A stretch of DNA of 64,000 nt from Rhizobiales bacterium GAS188 (GCA_900104855.1 FNSS01000001.1:6953001-7017000); one strand, 5' to 3'. Positions 51,025 to 60,693 are shown, numbered from the stretch's first letter. The notes: generated by a model from the sequence alone, not told the origin. Translations and numbers: made by a program.

Positions 51025-51696
51025 ATGCTCGATTTCGCCGATGCCCGCCGTCGCATGGTCGACAACCAGATCCGCACGGCCGATGTCACGCATCGCCCGC
51101 TGCTCTCCGTGCTGGAGGAGCTGCCGCGCGAGGCCTTCCTGCCCGAGCCCGCCAAGCCCTTCGCCTATAGCGATCAGCATCTCGAAACCGGCCGGATCGA
51201 GGCGACGGGCGAGCTGCGCTATTCGCTCGCCCCCGTCCTGCTGGCGCGCATGGTGCAGGCCGTCGAGCCGGTCCCCGGCTGCAAGGTGCTGCATATCGCC
51301 TGCGGCACCGGCTATGGCAGCGCGGTCTTCGCGAATCTCGGCGCTCAAGTGGTGGCGGTGGACGAAGACCCCAAGATCATCGCTTCGGCTCGAGCCGCGC
51401 TCGCCGCGGCCGGTGTGACTACGGTGACAGCGCTCGCCGCTCCGCTCGCCGAAGGGGCAAAGTCGCAGGCCCCCTTCGATGTAATCTTCATCGAAGGGGC
51501 CTATCAGCAGGAGCCCGCGAGCCTGACCACCCAGCTGGCCGAGGGCGGCCGCCTGATCGGGGTCAACGGCCTGGGACGGGCCGGGCAGGTCATGCTGCAG
51601 GTGAAATCCGCAGGCGTGATCACGGGCCGCTCGGTGTTCGACGCCTCAGCGCCTTTGCTCGCCGCCTTCGCCAAGGCGCCAGCCTTCGCGTTCTGA
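51025..51696 (+). CDS. Protein-L-isoaspartate O-methyltransferase-like protein
   Basis: A 223-residue SAM methyltransferase of the PCMT family: ARRRMVDNQIRTADVTHRPL near the start, then VLHIACGTGYGSAVFANLGA (SAM motif, residues about 95-114), DEDPKIIASARAAL and FDVIFIEGAYQQEPASLT. This shorter group lacks some residues of classical Pcm and is common in rhizobia next to TolC genes; here no TolC follows. ATG 51025 with GAAGAGGATAG upstream; the frame extends upstream through the tRNA, so that start is wrong. Confidence 0.85.
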   Translation: MLDFADARRRMVDNQIRTADVTHRPLLSVLEELPREAFLPEPAKPFAYSDQHLETGRIEATGELRYSLAPVLLARMVQAVEPVPGCKVLHIACGTGYGSAVFANLGAQVVAVDEDPKIIASARAALAAAGVTTVTALAAPLAEGAKSQAPFDVIFIEGAYQQEPASLTTQLAEGGRLIGVNGLGRAGQVMLQVKSAGVITGRSVFDASAPLLAAFAKAPAFAF

Positions 51697-51764
51697 GTTA
51701 TTTTCACTCCGCGCAAATAACCCGCCCCGGCATGTGCTCCGGGCCTCGCTCGGGCACCTCCCGA

Positions 51765-51786
51765 AATGTTGCGGTTTTGCAACATT
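51765..51786. promoter_or_regulatory. Palindrome upstream of ilvD
   Basis: AATGTTGC, six bases (GGTTTT), GCAACATT: a perfect 8-bp inverted repeat in the 265-base gap between the PCMT-like and ilvD genes. It could be an operator or an attenuator stem; no regulator is adjacent and no leader peptide was found. Confidence 0.45.
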
Positions 51787-51961
51787 GAAAGAGTCTTTGA
51801 TATTCAAGGCAAAGTGGGATGTGTCCCGCCCGAAAGCCGCCACAAACGAGCCCGCCTTTAGGGCGCGGGTGTTGGGGAAGCGCGGGCAGTGCTCCGCGCT
51901 TTTGTACGCATGACGCTGCAAGGCGTCGCCTGAGTGGGCTTGAGAGGCAAAGCTGAGCCGA

Positions 51962-53692
51962 ATGGACGCGCGGGTCATCGACAAGACGAGGTTGCCCAGT
52001 CGGCATGTCACCGAAGGGCCGGCCCGTGCGCCGCACCGTTCCTATCTCTATGCGATGGGGCTGACGCGGGAGCAGATCCATCAGCCCCTGGTCGGCGTGG
52101 CGAGCTGCTGGAACGAGGCCGCTCCTTGCAACATCTCGCTGATGCGCCAGGCCCAGGCGGTGAAGAAGGGCGTCGCCGCGGCCGCCGGCACGCCGCGCGA
52201 ATTCTGCACCATCACCGTCACTGACGGCATGGCGATGGGCCATCAAGGCATGAAAGCCTCGCTGGCGTCACGCGACGTGATCGCCGATTCGGTCGAGCTG
52301 ACCATACGCGGCCATTGTTATGACGCGCTGGTCGGCCTCGCCGGCTGCGACAAATCCCTGCCCGGGATGATGATGGCGATGTGCCGCCTCAACATTCCCT
52401 CTATCTTCATCTATGGCGGCTCGATCCTGCCCGGCACCTTCAAGGGCCGCCCGGTGACCGTGCAGGATCTGTTCGAAGCGGTCGGCAAGCATTCGGTCGG
52501 CGACATGTCGGACGCCGATCTCGACGAGCTCGAGAACGTGGCCTGTCCTTCGGCGGGAGCCTGCGGCGCCCAGTTCACAGCCAACACCATGGCGACGGTG
52601 TCCGAGGCCATCGGCCTTGCCCTGCCATATTCGGCCGGTGCGCCTGCCCCTTACGAGATCCGCGACCGGTTCTGCATGATGGCGGGCGAGATGGTCATGG
52701 AGCTCCTGCACCGCAATATCCGGCCGCGCGACATCGTCACGATGAAGGCGTTGGAGAATGCCGCGACCGTGGTCGCAGCCTCCGGCGGCTCGACCAATGC
52801 CGCGCTGCACCTGCCGGCGATCGCGCATGAATGCGGCATCGCCTTCGATCTGTTCGACGTCGCCGAGATCTTCAAGCGAACCCCCTATATCGCCGATCTC
52901 AAGCCGGGCGGGCGCTACGTCGCCAAGGATCTGTTCGAGGCCGGCGGCATCCCGCTCTTGATGAAGACGCTGCTCGACCATGGCTATCTGCATGGCGACT
53001 GCATCACGGTCAGCGGGCGCACGATCGCCGAGAACCTCGCCAAGGTCGCCTGGAACCATGAGCAGGATGTGGTGCGCCCCGCCAATACGCCGATCACCGC
53101 GACCGGCGGCGTTGCCGGCCTCAGGGGCAATCTCGCGCCCGACGGGGCGATCGTGAAGGTCGCCGGCATGAAGCCGGAGCATCTGACCTTCAAGGGCCCG
53201 GCGCGCTGCTTCGACACCGAGGAAGCCTGCTTCGAGGCGGTGCGCGCCCGCAGCTACAAGGAAGGTGAGGTTCTGGTCATCCGCTATGAAGGGCCGAGGG
53301 GCGGGCCCGGCATGCGCGAGATGCTGGCGACCACGGCCGCGCTCTACGGGCAGGGGATGGGGGACAAGGTGGCGCTGATCACCGATGGACGCTTCTCGGG
53401 CGCCACCCGCGGCTTCTGCGTCGGCCATGTGGGGCCGGAGGCGGCCGTCGGCGGGCCGATCGCGCTGTTGCGGGACGGCGACATCATCGAGATCGACGCG
53501 ATCGCCGGGGTGCTGGCGGTGCAGCTCGACGATGCGGAGCTCGAACGCCGCAAAAAAGACTGGAAGCCGCGCCAAAGTGAATTCGGTTCAGGCGCAATTT
53601 GGAAATACGCACAACAGGTGGGACCTGCCCGTCATGGCGCGGTAACCCACCCAGGGGCTCAGGGCGAAGCTCGGTGCTATGCGGATATTTGA
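51962..53692 (+). CDS. ilvD: Dihydroxy-acid dehydratase
   Basis: Iron-sulphur dehydratase of valine/leucine/isoleucine synthesis, 576 residues. Conserved cysteine motifs [34 protein letters not shown] and [19 protein letters not shown], then [18 protein letters not shown] and [20 protein letters not shown] and [20 protein letters not shown]. The C-terminus [20 protein letters not shown] and CYADI is normal. This is the type with three conserved Cys expected to bind a [2Fe-2S] or [4Fe-4S] cluster. Its 3' end overlaps the SEL1 gene by 14 bases. Confidence 0.94.
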   Translation: MDARVIDKTRLPSRHVTEGPARAPHRSYLYAMGLTREQIHQPLVGVASCWNEAAPCNISLMRQAQAVKKGVAAAAGTPREFCTITVTDGMAMGHQGMKASLASRDVIADSVELTIRGHCYDALVGLAGCDKSLPGMMMAMCRLNIPSIFIYGGSILPGTFKGRPVTVQDLFEAVGKHSVGDMSDADLDELENVACPSAGACGAQFTANTMATVSEAIGLALPYSAGAPAPYEIRDRFCMMAGEMVMELLHRNIRPRDIVTMKALENAATVVAASGGSTNAALHLPAIAHECGIAFDLFDVAEIFKRTPYIADLKPGGRYVAKDLFEAGGIPLLMKTLLDHGYLHGDCITVSGRTIAENLAKVAWNHEQDVVRPANTPITATGGVAGLRGNLAPDGAIVKVAGMKPEHLTFKGPARCFDTEEACFEAVRARSYKEGEVLVIRYEGPRGGPGMREMLATTAALYGQGMGDKVALITDGRFSGATRGFCVGHVGPEAAVGGPIALLRDGDIIEIDAIAGVLAVQLDDAELERRKKDWKPRQSEFGSGAIWKYAQQVGPARHGAVTHPGAQGEARCYADI

Positions 53693-54773
53693 CCTTTCAA
53701 GCCTGATCATTCCGGCATTGGCAGCGACAGGGGCTGTCGCCTGGCATGCGCCCGAGGCGCGGAGCCAGACGCCGCCCGAGCCGCGGCCGGCGATTGGCGC
53801 GTCTATCTTGGGGGCCCCCCTCTTGAGCGCACCTTTGGGCGCGCCGTTGCCGGCGCCCGTCGCCAGCGCACCCTTGCCGCCGCTGCCCGTCGGGCGCCCG
53901 GGGCAGGATCCGGTCATGGCGCCGAGCAGCACCTCATCCGCAGTGATGGGCCGCGCCGTGATCGCAGCTCCCGCCGCTCCGCAATCCATCATACCGGGGG
54001 GCGGCTTGGACAATGGCGGCATCGTCGCGGCGCCGGCCTATGCGCCTGCGATGACGCCCCATGTCATGGAACCGTTCAAGTCCATGCGGGATGCCTTCAG
54101 CAAAGGCATGCGGGCCTATAATGCCGGCGACAAGACCGATGCGGCGCGCGCCTTCGCCTATGCGGATGCGCAGGGCCACGCCATGTCGAGCTGGAAGCTC
54201 GCACGCATGTATGCCGAGGGCGACGGCGTGCCGCATGACGACCTGAAGGCGTTCGAATATTATTCGAAGATCGCGGATGAAGGCGACGATGACGGTCCAG
54301 GATCGCCCAATGCGCGCTTTGTCGCCAATGCCTATGTGGCGCTCGGCACCTATTTCCTCGACGGCATCCCGAACAGCTATGTCAAGCTCGACGCCGTCCG
54401 GGCCCGCGACCTGTTCGAGCATGCGGCGACATTGTTCGGCGATCCGGACGCCCAATATAACCTTGCCCGCATGATGGCGGACGGCGTCGGCGGGCCGAAG
54501 GATATCCGCCAGGCGGTCCGCTGGCTCAATCTCGCGGCCGAAAAGAACCACCGTCCTTCGCAGGCCTTGCTGGGACATATCCTGTTCGCCGGCAACGGGG
54601 TGCCGCGCCAGGCGGCGCAAGGCCTGATGTGGCTGTCATTGGCGAGAGAGGGTTCCGACCCGTCCAAGGATGCCTGGATCTCCAAGCTGCGCGACGAGGC
54701 CTTCGCGGCGGCGAATGAGAATGAGCGCCAGCTCGCGACGCTCTATATCGATCAGCACGGCAAGGGGCGCTGA
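53679..54773 (+). CDS. SEL1-repeat protein, ExoR-like
   Basis: A 364-residue exported protein with a signal-like start ([20 protein letters not shown]) and a Pro/Ala-rich N-terminal third. From residue ~140 it matches the SEL1 repeats of ExoR, the periplasmic repressor of the ExoS-ChvI system in rhizobia: [60 protein letters not shown] and [20 protein letters not shown]. It likely controls envelope or exopolysaccharide functions; if so, processing and interaction with ExoS can be tested. The start overlaps ilvD by 14 bases, an unusual partner. Confidence 0.85.
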   Translation: MRIFDLSSLIIPALAATGAVAWHAPEARSQTPPEPRPAIGASILGAPLLSAPLGAPLPAPVASAPLPPLPVGRPGQDPVMAPSSTSSAVMGRAVIAAPAAPQSIIPGGGLDNGGIVAAPAYAPAMTPHVMEPFKSMRDAFSKGMRAYNAGDKTDAARAFAYADAQGHAMSSWKLARMYAEGDGVPHDDLKAFEYYSKIADEGDDDGPGSPNARFVANAYVALGTYFLDGIPNSYVKLDAVRARDLFEHAATLFGDPDAQYNLARMMADGVGGPKDIRQAVRWLNLAAEKNHRPSQALLGHILFAGNGVPRQAAQGLMWLSLAREGSDPSKDAWISKLRDEAFAAANENERQLATLYIDQHGKGR

Positions 54774-54781
54774 GCGACCGG

Positions 54782-55126
54782 TCACTCGAGCCATTCGGTC
54801 ACGAATCGGTCGTTGGCGTGGATGTCGATCGTCTCCAAAAGCCCCGGCCCGAGATTGCTGAATTTGTGCGGCGTGTTCGCCGGCACCACCAGCATCTGAC
54901 CCTCATGGGCTTGGATCTCGTCATCTCCAATCGTGAAGAGGGCGCGGCCCAGGCGGACCATGAATGTCTCGGCATAAGGATGTCGATGCAGCTTCGGGCC
55001 GGCGCCGACCTCTTGCTCGCTGACGAAAATCACCGAAACCCCGGCTCCGTACGCGGCGCCCTGCCATTCGCCACGCCAGCGATCGGGATCTGCGGCCCAA
55101 TCCTTGCGATCGATCAAATGTCCCAT
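54782..55126 (-). CDS. Small cupin-domain protein
   Basis: A 114-residue single-domain cupin: VSVIFVSEQEVGAGPKLHRH then PYAETFMVRLGRALFTIGDD, the metal-binding cupin motif 1 (H-x-H...E), then MLVVPANTPHKFSNLGPGLL, motif 2. Likely binds a metal and small organic ligand; no activity is assignable. ATG 55126 has AGGAGTGTG upstream; the longer frame ends in the repeat-containing gap. Convergent on the SEL1 gene (8 bases between the stops). Confidence 0.85.
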   Translation of the reverse strand: MGHLIDRKDWAADPDRWRGEWQGAAYGAGVSVIFVSEQEVGAGPKLHRHPYAETFMVRLGRALFTIGDDEIQAHEGQMLVVPANTPHKFSNLGPGLLETIDIHANDRFVTEWLE

Positions 55127-55186
55127 GATCCAACACACTCCTAGATGCGGACGACCGGTGCTCAGGCGATCCCGCACCGCGATGCG

Positions 55187-55240
55187 CTGTTAATACAGGG
55201 ACTTTGCCGCGAAGGTGACCTTTTCCGGGCTCGATTTCGC
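55187..55240. repeat. Third copy of the CTGTTAATA-type repeat
   Basis: CTGTTAATACAGGGACTTTG then CCGCGAAGGTGACCTTTTCC: similar to the duplicated unit at 8511, with the same CTGTTAATA...CAGG...GCGAA layout. It lies between the cupin and alpha/beta-hydrolase genes. Confidence 0.45.
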
Positions 55241-55293
55241 GGCCCTGCGGCTTTGCGGCGAAGCGCCGCTCAGCATGTGCGCCGCTCGGCACG

Positions 55294-56481
55294 CTATCTC
55301 GGCTGGGCCATGGTTCGCAGCGGCCGCTTGGACATTGAATATGCGACCTGCTCGAAGACGAGCCCGGCCACGAAGCTGAGAAACTTGTCTTTGAAGATGC
55401 CGTTATGTCCATCGATGATGTCGGGTGTCGTGCTGATCACCCAGAACGGGCTCCAATTCGCCTGCGGGCTGACCGGAATGCGCTCATACCCCGGAGTGAC
55501 ATTGCTGCCGACCAAGTCATGCGTTTTCATCCATGGCAAATGGCCGATCGTATTCACCATGGCCTGGCGCTCCTCGCGGCCACGATAGCTCTCCGAAATG
55601 AGGGAGAAGGCATTTCCGATGGGAAAGGCTAGACCTGTCGCCCAGTCATTCTTGGCAGTCGCGCATACGAAAACCGGCGGCTGATCGGTTCCCTTTTGCT
55701 GCTGCATTCGCACATTGACCAGGTCGTAGATCGGCAAGTAACGCTCCGCCTCGACCGCCGGGTTCACGAGCAGCACCAGGTCGGCGAAGCGCGGCGTGAC
55801 CTCGTCAACCGGCACCGTTGCCGCCTCGATCAGCGACTGGGCGAGCGCCGAATAGACGATCATTCCCCCAAAACTGTGCCCGACGATGACGAGGAGGGGC
55901 GCGCCACCCGCATCCTTGCGCCGGTTGCGGTAGTGGCGCAGTCGGCCGAACAATTCCCTGACGGATCCGACCGAGACGCGCCGGCCCGCCTCCTGCCGAT
56001 CCCAGAAGGTCACATTGTCCAAAATTCCCAGCCGATCGTAGAACGACATGCCTCGCCAACCGACGAAGACCCCAAGGACCGGCCGCGGACGCCACCCGCC
56101 GGCCGCCGCCGCTTTGACCTCCTGGGCCACGGTCTGCCGCAGCACGTCCTGGAACGAGATGAGGTTCGTGTCGTCGCTGCGGGCATCGTGCTTCCAACCA
56201 TGGACGAACACGACGATGATCGCGTCGGCGCCGGCGAGGGCGTCGAGCCGGTTCGCGACCGCGTCCATCTGCGCCCGCTCATAGCAGCGGCCCTGGTCAT
56301 CGAACTCGACGACCGCCAGCTCGTAAGCACCTTCGTCGAACAGGCCGCGCGGAGCCTGATGCGCCGCGTTCGGCACGATCCCGACGGCGCGCCGCGGCTC
56401 CTGAGGCGCCAAGCCGCCGTTCACACCAGTCGACTGCGGAACAACTCCCTCCATCTTGTCCTCCATCGAGCTCAGGGCCAT
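55294..56481 (-). CDS. Alpha/beta-hydrolase-fold protein
   Basis: A 395-residue serine hydrolase: VVFVHGWKHDARSDDTNLIS (oxyanion region), then GHSFGGMIVYSALAQSL with the nucleophile Ser in GHSFG near residue 210. Later blocks include RFADLVLLVNPAVEAERYLP and NDWATGLAFPIGNAFSLIS. The charge relay Asp and His are probably in DLVLLVN... and in the C-terminal VNTIGHLPWMKTH. I do not know a substrate. The N-terminal ~45 residues are low complexity. It follows a degraded NTF2-like stretch. Confidence 0.83.
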   Translation of the reverse strand: MALSSMEDKMEGVVPQSTGVNGGLAPQEPRRAVGIVPNAAHQAPRGLFDEGAYELAVVEFDDQGRCYERAQMDAVANRLDALAGADAIIVVFVHGWKHDARSDDTNLISFQDVLRQTVAQEVKAAAAGGWRPRPVLGVFVGWRGMSFYDRLGILDNVTFWDRQEAGRRVSVGSVRELFGRLRHYRNRRKDAGGAPLLVIVGHSFGGMIVYSALAQSLIEAATVPVDEVTPRFADLVLLVNPAVEAERYLPIYDLVNVRMQQQKGTDQPPVFVCATAKNDWATGLAFPIGNAFSLISESYRGREERQAMVNTIGHLPWMKTHDLVGSNVTPGYERIPVSPQANWSPFWVISTTPDIIDGHNGIFKDKFLSFVAGLVFEQVAYSMSKRPLRTMAQPR

Positions 56482-56599
56482 CGAGCTGAGGGCCCCAAGC
56501 CGATGCTATTCAATCTCAAGGCGAATTCAAGACTGAGTTCGCGATCAGGTTGTCCGGCGCTGCGGATGCAGCCGGGACATCAACTCGATACCGGCAAAA

Positions 56600-56935
56600 C
56601 CCGGCACTTCACCTCGACGGGTTGCCGCGCTTGGGCTCGCGCAGATCGGTCAATACCCGCTCGACCAAGCTCAACGCCAACCGGCGCAGACGCGTCGCAT
56701 CGGTCTCGTCAGCCTGCGCGACCTGATGCATCCCGACACGGCGAACCTGATCCCGCCCATGACCGAGCCGGGCAATGCCGAAGCGGTGGTCGAGCATTTC
56801 CGGGGGGCTGCTCAGGCGCATCCCGGATTTCAAGCTGAGCATTATCCGCTGGGCACCGACCGGCGACAGCGTCATGATCGAATGGGAGGGCAGGGGCAGA
56901 TCGCCGAGGCGGTCAAGGGGGCGCAGGCTGCGTGA
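56600..56935 (+). pseudogene. Frameshifted NTF2/SnoaL-like gene remnant
   Basis: Joined across a run of six G at about 56801-56806, the reading MHPDTANLIPPMTEPGNAEA then VVEHFRG changes frame into LLRRIPDFKLSIIRWAPTGD then SVMIEWEGRG. This resembles an NTF2-like domain protein (F-R-x-L-L-R-x-x-P-D...; R-x-x-x-G-D-x-V-x-I-E-W). No start codon, no intact frame; the leftward part is also broken. It sits in an AT-richer stretch that separates two functional groups. Confidence 0.6.
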
Positions 56936-57034
56936 GGCGGGCGTCGGGCCTGCGCGGATTGCGGTGGCAGCTACTTCATTCCTAGTCTTCTTGCGCCCAG
57001 TCGTCTCGCGAGGCCTCTACCAACTCACACTAAC

Positions 57035-57499
57035 TCAACGCGCGAAGTTCGCTGTAACAAAAACGTGCTTGGGCGGTTCTGACAAAAACACGATGATTGC
57101 CTCGTGATAAGCAGGAAATGGTCCAGGACCAAAGACATGGTATGTTACCAATAAGTCATTGTCGTAATACCCGATTTGGTAATCACCTGCAGCAATTCTA
57201 AAGGACACGCCGCGTATTAGATAAGCCTTTCTATCATTTCGAATTACGACATCCCCCTCAGCGATGCGTCCAGCTTCCTCGGACGAGAGTGCGCGCCATG
57301 AATTCTCCTTAAGGCTCGTAACGGCGTCATCCATTTCCGAACTCTTCACAAGAATCCAATCTTGTTTGGCCAGCAAATGTGCATACAATACGTCCATCCG
57401 TTCAATCGGCCATGTGAGCCAATTGTCATATTGAGCGAGCACAGAGCCATGGATTATTAGCAGCGATATCGCCCCGAAATATTTCCACCGCTTTTTCAT
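57035..57499 (-). CDS. Hypothetical secreted protein from an AT-rich patch
   Basis: A 154-residue protein: MKKRWKYFGAISLLIIHGSV then LAQYDNWLTWPI, a signal peptide, followed by a soluble domain (DWILVKSSEMDDAVTSLKEN, IAEGDVVIRNDRKAYLIRGV, FVTANFAR at the end). I find no family. The gene is much AT-richer than its surroundings (25 of 60 bases G+C at 57121-57180), which suggests recent transfer. It may encode a small exported effector or inhibitor, but nothing shows it. Gap 57500-57796 upstream shows no other gene. Confidence 0.7.
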   Translation of the reverse strand: MKKRWKYFGAISLLIIHGSVLAQYDNWLTWPIERMDVLYAHLLAKQDWILVKSSEMDDAVTSLKENSWRALSSEEAGRIAEGDVVIRNDRKAYLIRGVSFRIAAGDYQIGYYDNDLLVTYHVFGPGPFPAYHEAIIVFLSEPPKHVFVTANFAR

Positions 57500-57796
57500 A
57501 GCGCGCTATTTCGTGCTCGACGTTTGCTCTGACTCGGTCGCGTCGTCGCCAAGCACCCAAGGCCGAAAAAGCCACGACCGCAACTCGCATCGAAAAGGGA
57601 GACACCCGCCATCGTAATCCGCCGCAATTCGAAACATCGATCATCGATCACGTCGATGCCCCCATGAATACGATCGATTTGACTGTCATCGCAAATTACA
57701 AATATCGATGTCGCTCTCTGATCTCCGGATTGTCGAACGGCAATGCTGCGTCACGTGTGCGTCCTCGACAGGTCCCAAGCCGGGAAGGTGCCTATC

Positions 57797-58588
57797 ATGA
57801 CGAGCGGAAGCGGAATGTCGATCGTGCGTCTTCCCTTGTCGACGGGCCTTCTCGGACGGCATGTGGTCATTGTCGGCGGGTCGAGCGGGATCGGCTTTGC
57901 ACTCGCGGAGGCGGTCCTGCGTCTGAAAGGCCGGGTGACGCTTGTGGCGCGAGATGCCGCCAAGCTCGAGCGCGCGGCGAATGATTTGGCGGGCCTTGGG
58001 CAGGTCGGCTGCGCAAGCCTCGACATGACCGACCAAGGGTCGCTCGAGGCTTTCGCTGCGAAGCTTGCGCCGAATGACGCCGATCATCTGGTCGTCACGG
58101 CCGCATTCGCCGCCCACGGCGCCTTCGCGGATCTTGCGATCGAACCGGTGCGCCGCATGTTCGATTCGAAGTTCTTCGGCCCTTATGCGGTCGCTCGCGC
58201 CCTGCTGCCGAAGCTCGCCGATGGTGGCTCGATCACTTTCTTCTCCGGCATCCTGTCGCGGCGTCCGGGCTTGAATTGTTCGGGCCTCGGCGCCGTGAAT
58301 GCGGCCGTCGAGGGGCTCACTCGTGCGCTCGCGCTCGAGCTCGGCCCGAGGCTGCGCGTGAATTGCTGTTCCCCGGGGATGGTGCGTTCCGATGCCTATG
58401 CCGGCATGGCCGACGACAAGCGCGAACAGATGTACGACGCGACAGGGGAGAGCCTGCCGGTTCGTCGCGTCGGATACACCTACGAGATTGCCGACGCCGT
58501 GCTCATGATGATGACCAATACCTATCTGACCGGACAAATCCTGGACGTTGACGGAGGTCATTCGGTTCGGCAATACGCGACGCGTTAG
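57797..58588 (+). CDS. Atypical short-chain dehydrogenase/reductase
   Basis: A 263-residue SDR fold: LLGRHVVIVGGSSGIGFALA (cofactor motif GxxxGxG), LVVTAAFAAHGAFADL, then GGSITFFSGILSRRPGLNCS and GLGAVNAAVEGLTRALALEL. The catalytic Tyr and Lys of classical SDRs (YxxxK) are missing: the position reads CSGLGAVNAAV. The C-terminal ILDVDGGHS is normal. So it probably lacks standard carbonyl reduction, as known for some divergent SDR groups. The ATG has GGAAGG upstream. The cyclase gene follows after six bases in the same direction, likely one operon. Confidence 0.85.
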   Translation: MTSGSGMSIVRLPLSTGLLGRHVVIVGGSSGIGFALAEAVLRLKGRVTLVARDAAKLERAANDLAGLGQVGCASLDMTDQGSLEAFAAKLAPNDADHLVVTAAFAAHGAFADLAIEPVRRMFDSKFFGPYAVARALLPKLADGGSITFFSGILSRRPGLNCSGLGAVNAAVEGLTRALALELGPRLRVNCCSPGMVRSDAYAGMADDKREQMYDATGESLPVRRVGYTYEIADAVLMMMTNTYLTGQILDVDGGHSVRQYATR

Positions 58589-58594
58589 CTCGTC

Positions 58595-59782
58595 ATGGCA
58601 GATGACATGATCCTTGCCCAAATCGGCTCGATCGAAAATTGGATCCTCAGCGAGGCGTGGCGCATCACCGCGACCACGGAGCTGATCAAGGCGTTTTGCC
58701 ATCGGCTGCGCGACGCCGATATCCCGATTGAACGCCTCAACTGCCATATTCCCTTTCTCGATCCGCAAGTCGTCGGCGTCAGCTATGTTTGGGACGCAGC
58801 AACCGACACGGTGAATGAACGGCCGGTGCCGTTCGAGATGCGTCAAACGCCGACATTCCGCGACAATCCGATGTCCCAGATCATCGGGGGGCAGGTGCCC
58901 ATGCTGCGTCGCGAGCTCACGGGTGAGAAGGCACGACTGGACTTCCCCATCCTGAGCGAGCTCGCAGAAGCCGGGTCGACCGGATATGTCATCTTCGCCA
59001 TTCCGTTTTCGAACCGCGCCATAAATGCGCTGAGCCTCGCCACAGCCGGGCCGGGGGGCTTCAGCGACGACCAGGTTGCGGCGATCGAGCATCTTTTGCC
59101 CTTTGTCGGGCGGATCCTGGAAGTGCACGCCCTGCGCCACCTGACCACCTCGCTGCTCGACACCTATGTCGGCCGAGGCACCGGCCGGCAGGTCTTGAAC
59201 GGGCAGATCCGGCGCGGCGACTTCACCACGATCGACGCCATCATCTGGTTCAGCGATCTGCGCAATTCGACGCGTCTTGCGGCAGCGCTCTCACCACAGG
59301 ATTTTCTCGGCGTCCTCAACACCTCCTTCGATGCGACTGCCGGATCCGTCATTGCGGCGGGCGGCGAGGTCCTGAAATTCATCGGCGACGCCGTCCTCGC
59401 CATCTTTCCGATCGAAGGCGATCCCCAAACAGCGGTTCTGGCCGCGAACAACGCCCTTGCCAGCGCCCGTCGCTCCCTTGCGGCCATCAATGTGGCGCGC
59501 CAGGAGGAGGGCCGGGAATCGATCGCTTGCGGGGTGGCGCTGCATCGCGGCGTAGTGATGTATGGCAATGTCGGTGTCCCGAGCCGCCTCGACTTCACCG
59601 TCACCGGCACCGCCGTCAATACCGCAGCGCGGATTCAAGAGCTGTGCAAGGAGCTTGGAGAGGTCGTACTCTGCTCAGGCGACGTGGCGCGTCTCGTGCC
59701 CACGGCGTTCGAGCTTATCGGGCCAAGAAAGCTGCGCAGTGTCGAGGAAGAACTGGAGATCTGGCGACCTAGACTAGACTAA
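58595..59782 (+). CDS. Class III adenylate/guanylate cyclase, second copy
   Basis: A 395-residue soluble cyclase with the same architecture as the one at 39459. N-terminal sensory half: LIKAFCHRLRDADIPIERLN, then YVIFAIPFSNRAINALSLAT. Catalytic domain: RRGDFTTIDAIIWFSDLRNS (first metal Asp), EVLKFIGDAVLAIFPIEGD (Lys and second Asp) and LDFTVTGTAVNTAARIQEL. The ATG comes six bases after the SDR stop, suggesting an operon of a divergent SDR with a cyclase. The N-terminal ~30 residues look like a small amphipathic start. Confidence 0.9.
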   Translation: MADDMILAQIGSIENWILSEAWRITATTELIKAFCHRLRDADIPIERLNCHIPFLDPQVVGVSYVWDAATDTVNERPVPFEMRQTPTFRDNPMSQIIGGQVPMLRRELTGEKARLDFPILSELAEAGSTGYVIFAIPFSNRAINALSLATAGPGGFSDDQVAAIEHLLPFVGRILEVHALRHLTTSLLDTYVGRGTGRQVLNGQIRRGDFTTIDAIIWFSDLRNSTRLAAALSPQDFLGVLNTSFDATAGSVIAAGGEVLKFIGDAVLAIFPIEGDPQTAVLAANNALASARRSLAAINVARQEEGRESIACGVALHRGVVMYGNVGVPSRLDFTVTGTAVNTAARIQELCKELGEVVLCSGDVARLVPTAFELIGPRKLRSVEEELEIWRPRLD

Positions 59783-59907
59783 GCTCATCCATAATTGAAT
59801 CCGACAGCGCGTGTCGGTTCATATCGTGCAATAATATTGCTTTCGCGCACGCCTCGACGAGCCTCCGCCGCGCCGCGCTCGACGGCTCGTTCGTCGCCAT
59901 CCAAACG

Positions 59908-60693
59908 TCACGCGATGGCCAGTTCCACGACCACCGGCACATGATCGGACGGCTTGTCCCAGCCGCGCGTCTGCTTGTCGATGCGGCAAGCGACGAGAGT
60001 GTCGGTCGCTTGCGGGGACAAAAGCAGATGATCGATGCGGATGCCGTTATTCTTCTGGTAGGCGCCGGCCTGATAGTCCCAGAAGCTGTAGCGTTCGGGC
60101 GCCGGGTCGCAGGCGCGAAAAGCGTCGGTCAGGCCAAGCGCCAGGAGCTTGCGAAAGGCCGCCCGCGTCTGCGGCAGGAAGAGCGCGTCGGTGAGCCAGG
60201 CCGACGGGTCATAGGCGTCCATCGGCTCGGGGATGACGTTGTAGTCGCCGGCCAGCACCAGGGGCTCCTCCAGGCGCAGCAACGAGATCGCGTGGCGGCG
60301 CAGCCGCTCCATGAAGCCGAGCTTGTAGGGATATTTCTCGCTTGCCACCGGATTGCCGTTCGGCAGATAGATCGAAGCGACACGCACCACGCCCTTGGCG
60401 CTCGGAAACACGCCTTCGAGATAGCGCGCCTGGGTGTCCGTTTCGTCGCCGGGCAGGCCGCGCCGCACCTCTTCAGGTGATGAGCGCGAGAGGAGTGCGA
60501 CGCCATTGAAGGTCTTCTGACCAAGCGTCTCGACATGATAGCCGGCCGCCTCGACTTCGAGACGGGGAAAGGCGTCATCCAGGCATTTCAGCTCCTGCAG
60601 GCAGACGATATCGGGATTCGCCTCATCGAGCCAGCGCAGCAAATGCGGCAGCCGCTGGCGGATCGAATTGACGTTCCATGTCGCTACGCGCAT
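59908..60693 (-). CDS. xthA: Exodeoxyribonuclease III
   Basis: AP endonuclease and 3'-exonuclease of base excision repair, 261 residues. Motifs: MRVATWNVNSIRQRLPHLLR at the start, IVCLQELKCLDDAFPR with the catalytic Glu, IYLPNGNP, VLAGDYNVIPEPMDAYDP, IRIDHLLLSPQA and SDHVPVVVELA with the catalytic Asp-His. ATG 60693 has GAGGAGAG at ideal spacing. It is alone in a divergent position with the cyclase region. Confidence 0.93.
   Translation of the reverse strand: MRVATWNVNSIRQRLPHLLRWLDEANPDIVCLQELKCLDDAFPRLEVEAAGYHVETLGQKTFNGVALLSRSSPEEVRRGLPGDETDTQARYLEGVFPSAKGVVRVASIYLPNGNPVASEKYPYKLGFMERLRRHAISLLRLEEPLVLAGDYNVIPEPMDAYDPSAWLTDALFLPQTRAAFRKLLALGLTDAFRACDPAPERYSFWDYQAGAYQKNNGIRIDHLLLSPQATDTLVACRIDKQTRGWDKPSDHVPVVVELAIA

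Noticed and set aside
51704-52246. Minus-strand frame across the ilvD promoter
   Set aside because: Extends into the ilvD coding sequence on the opposite strand and shows no domain.
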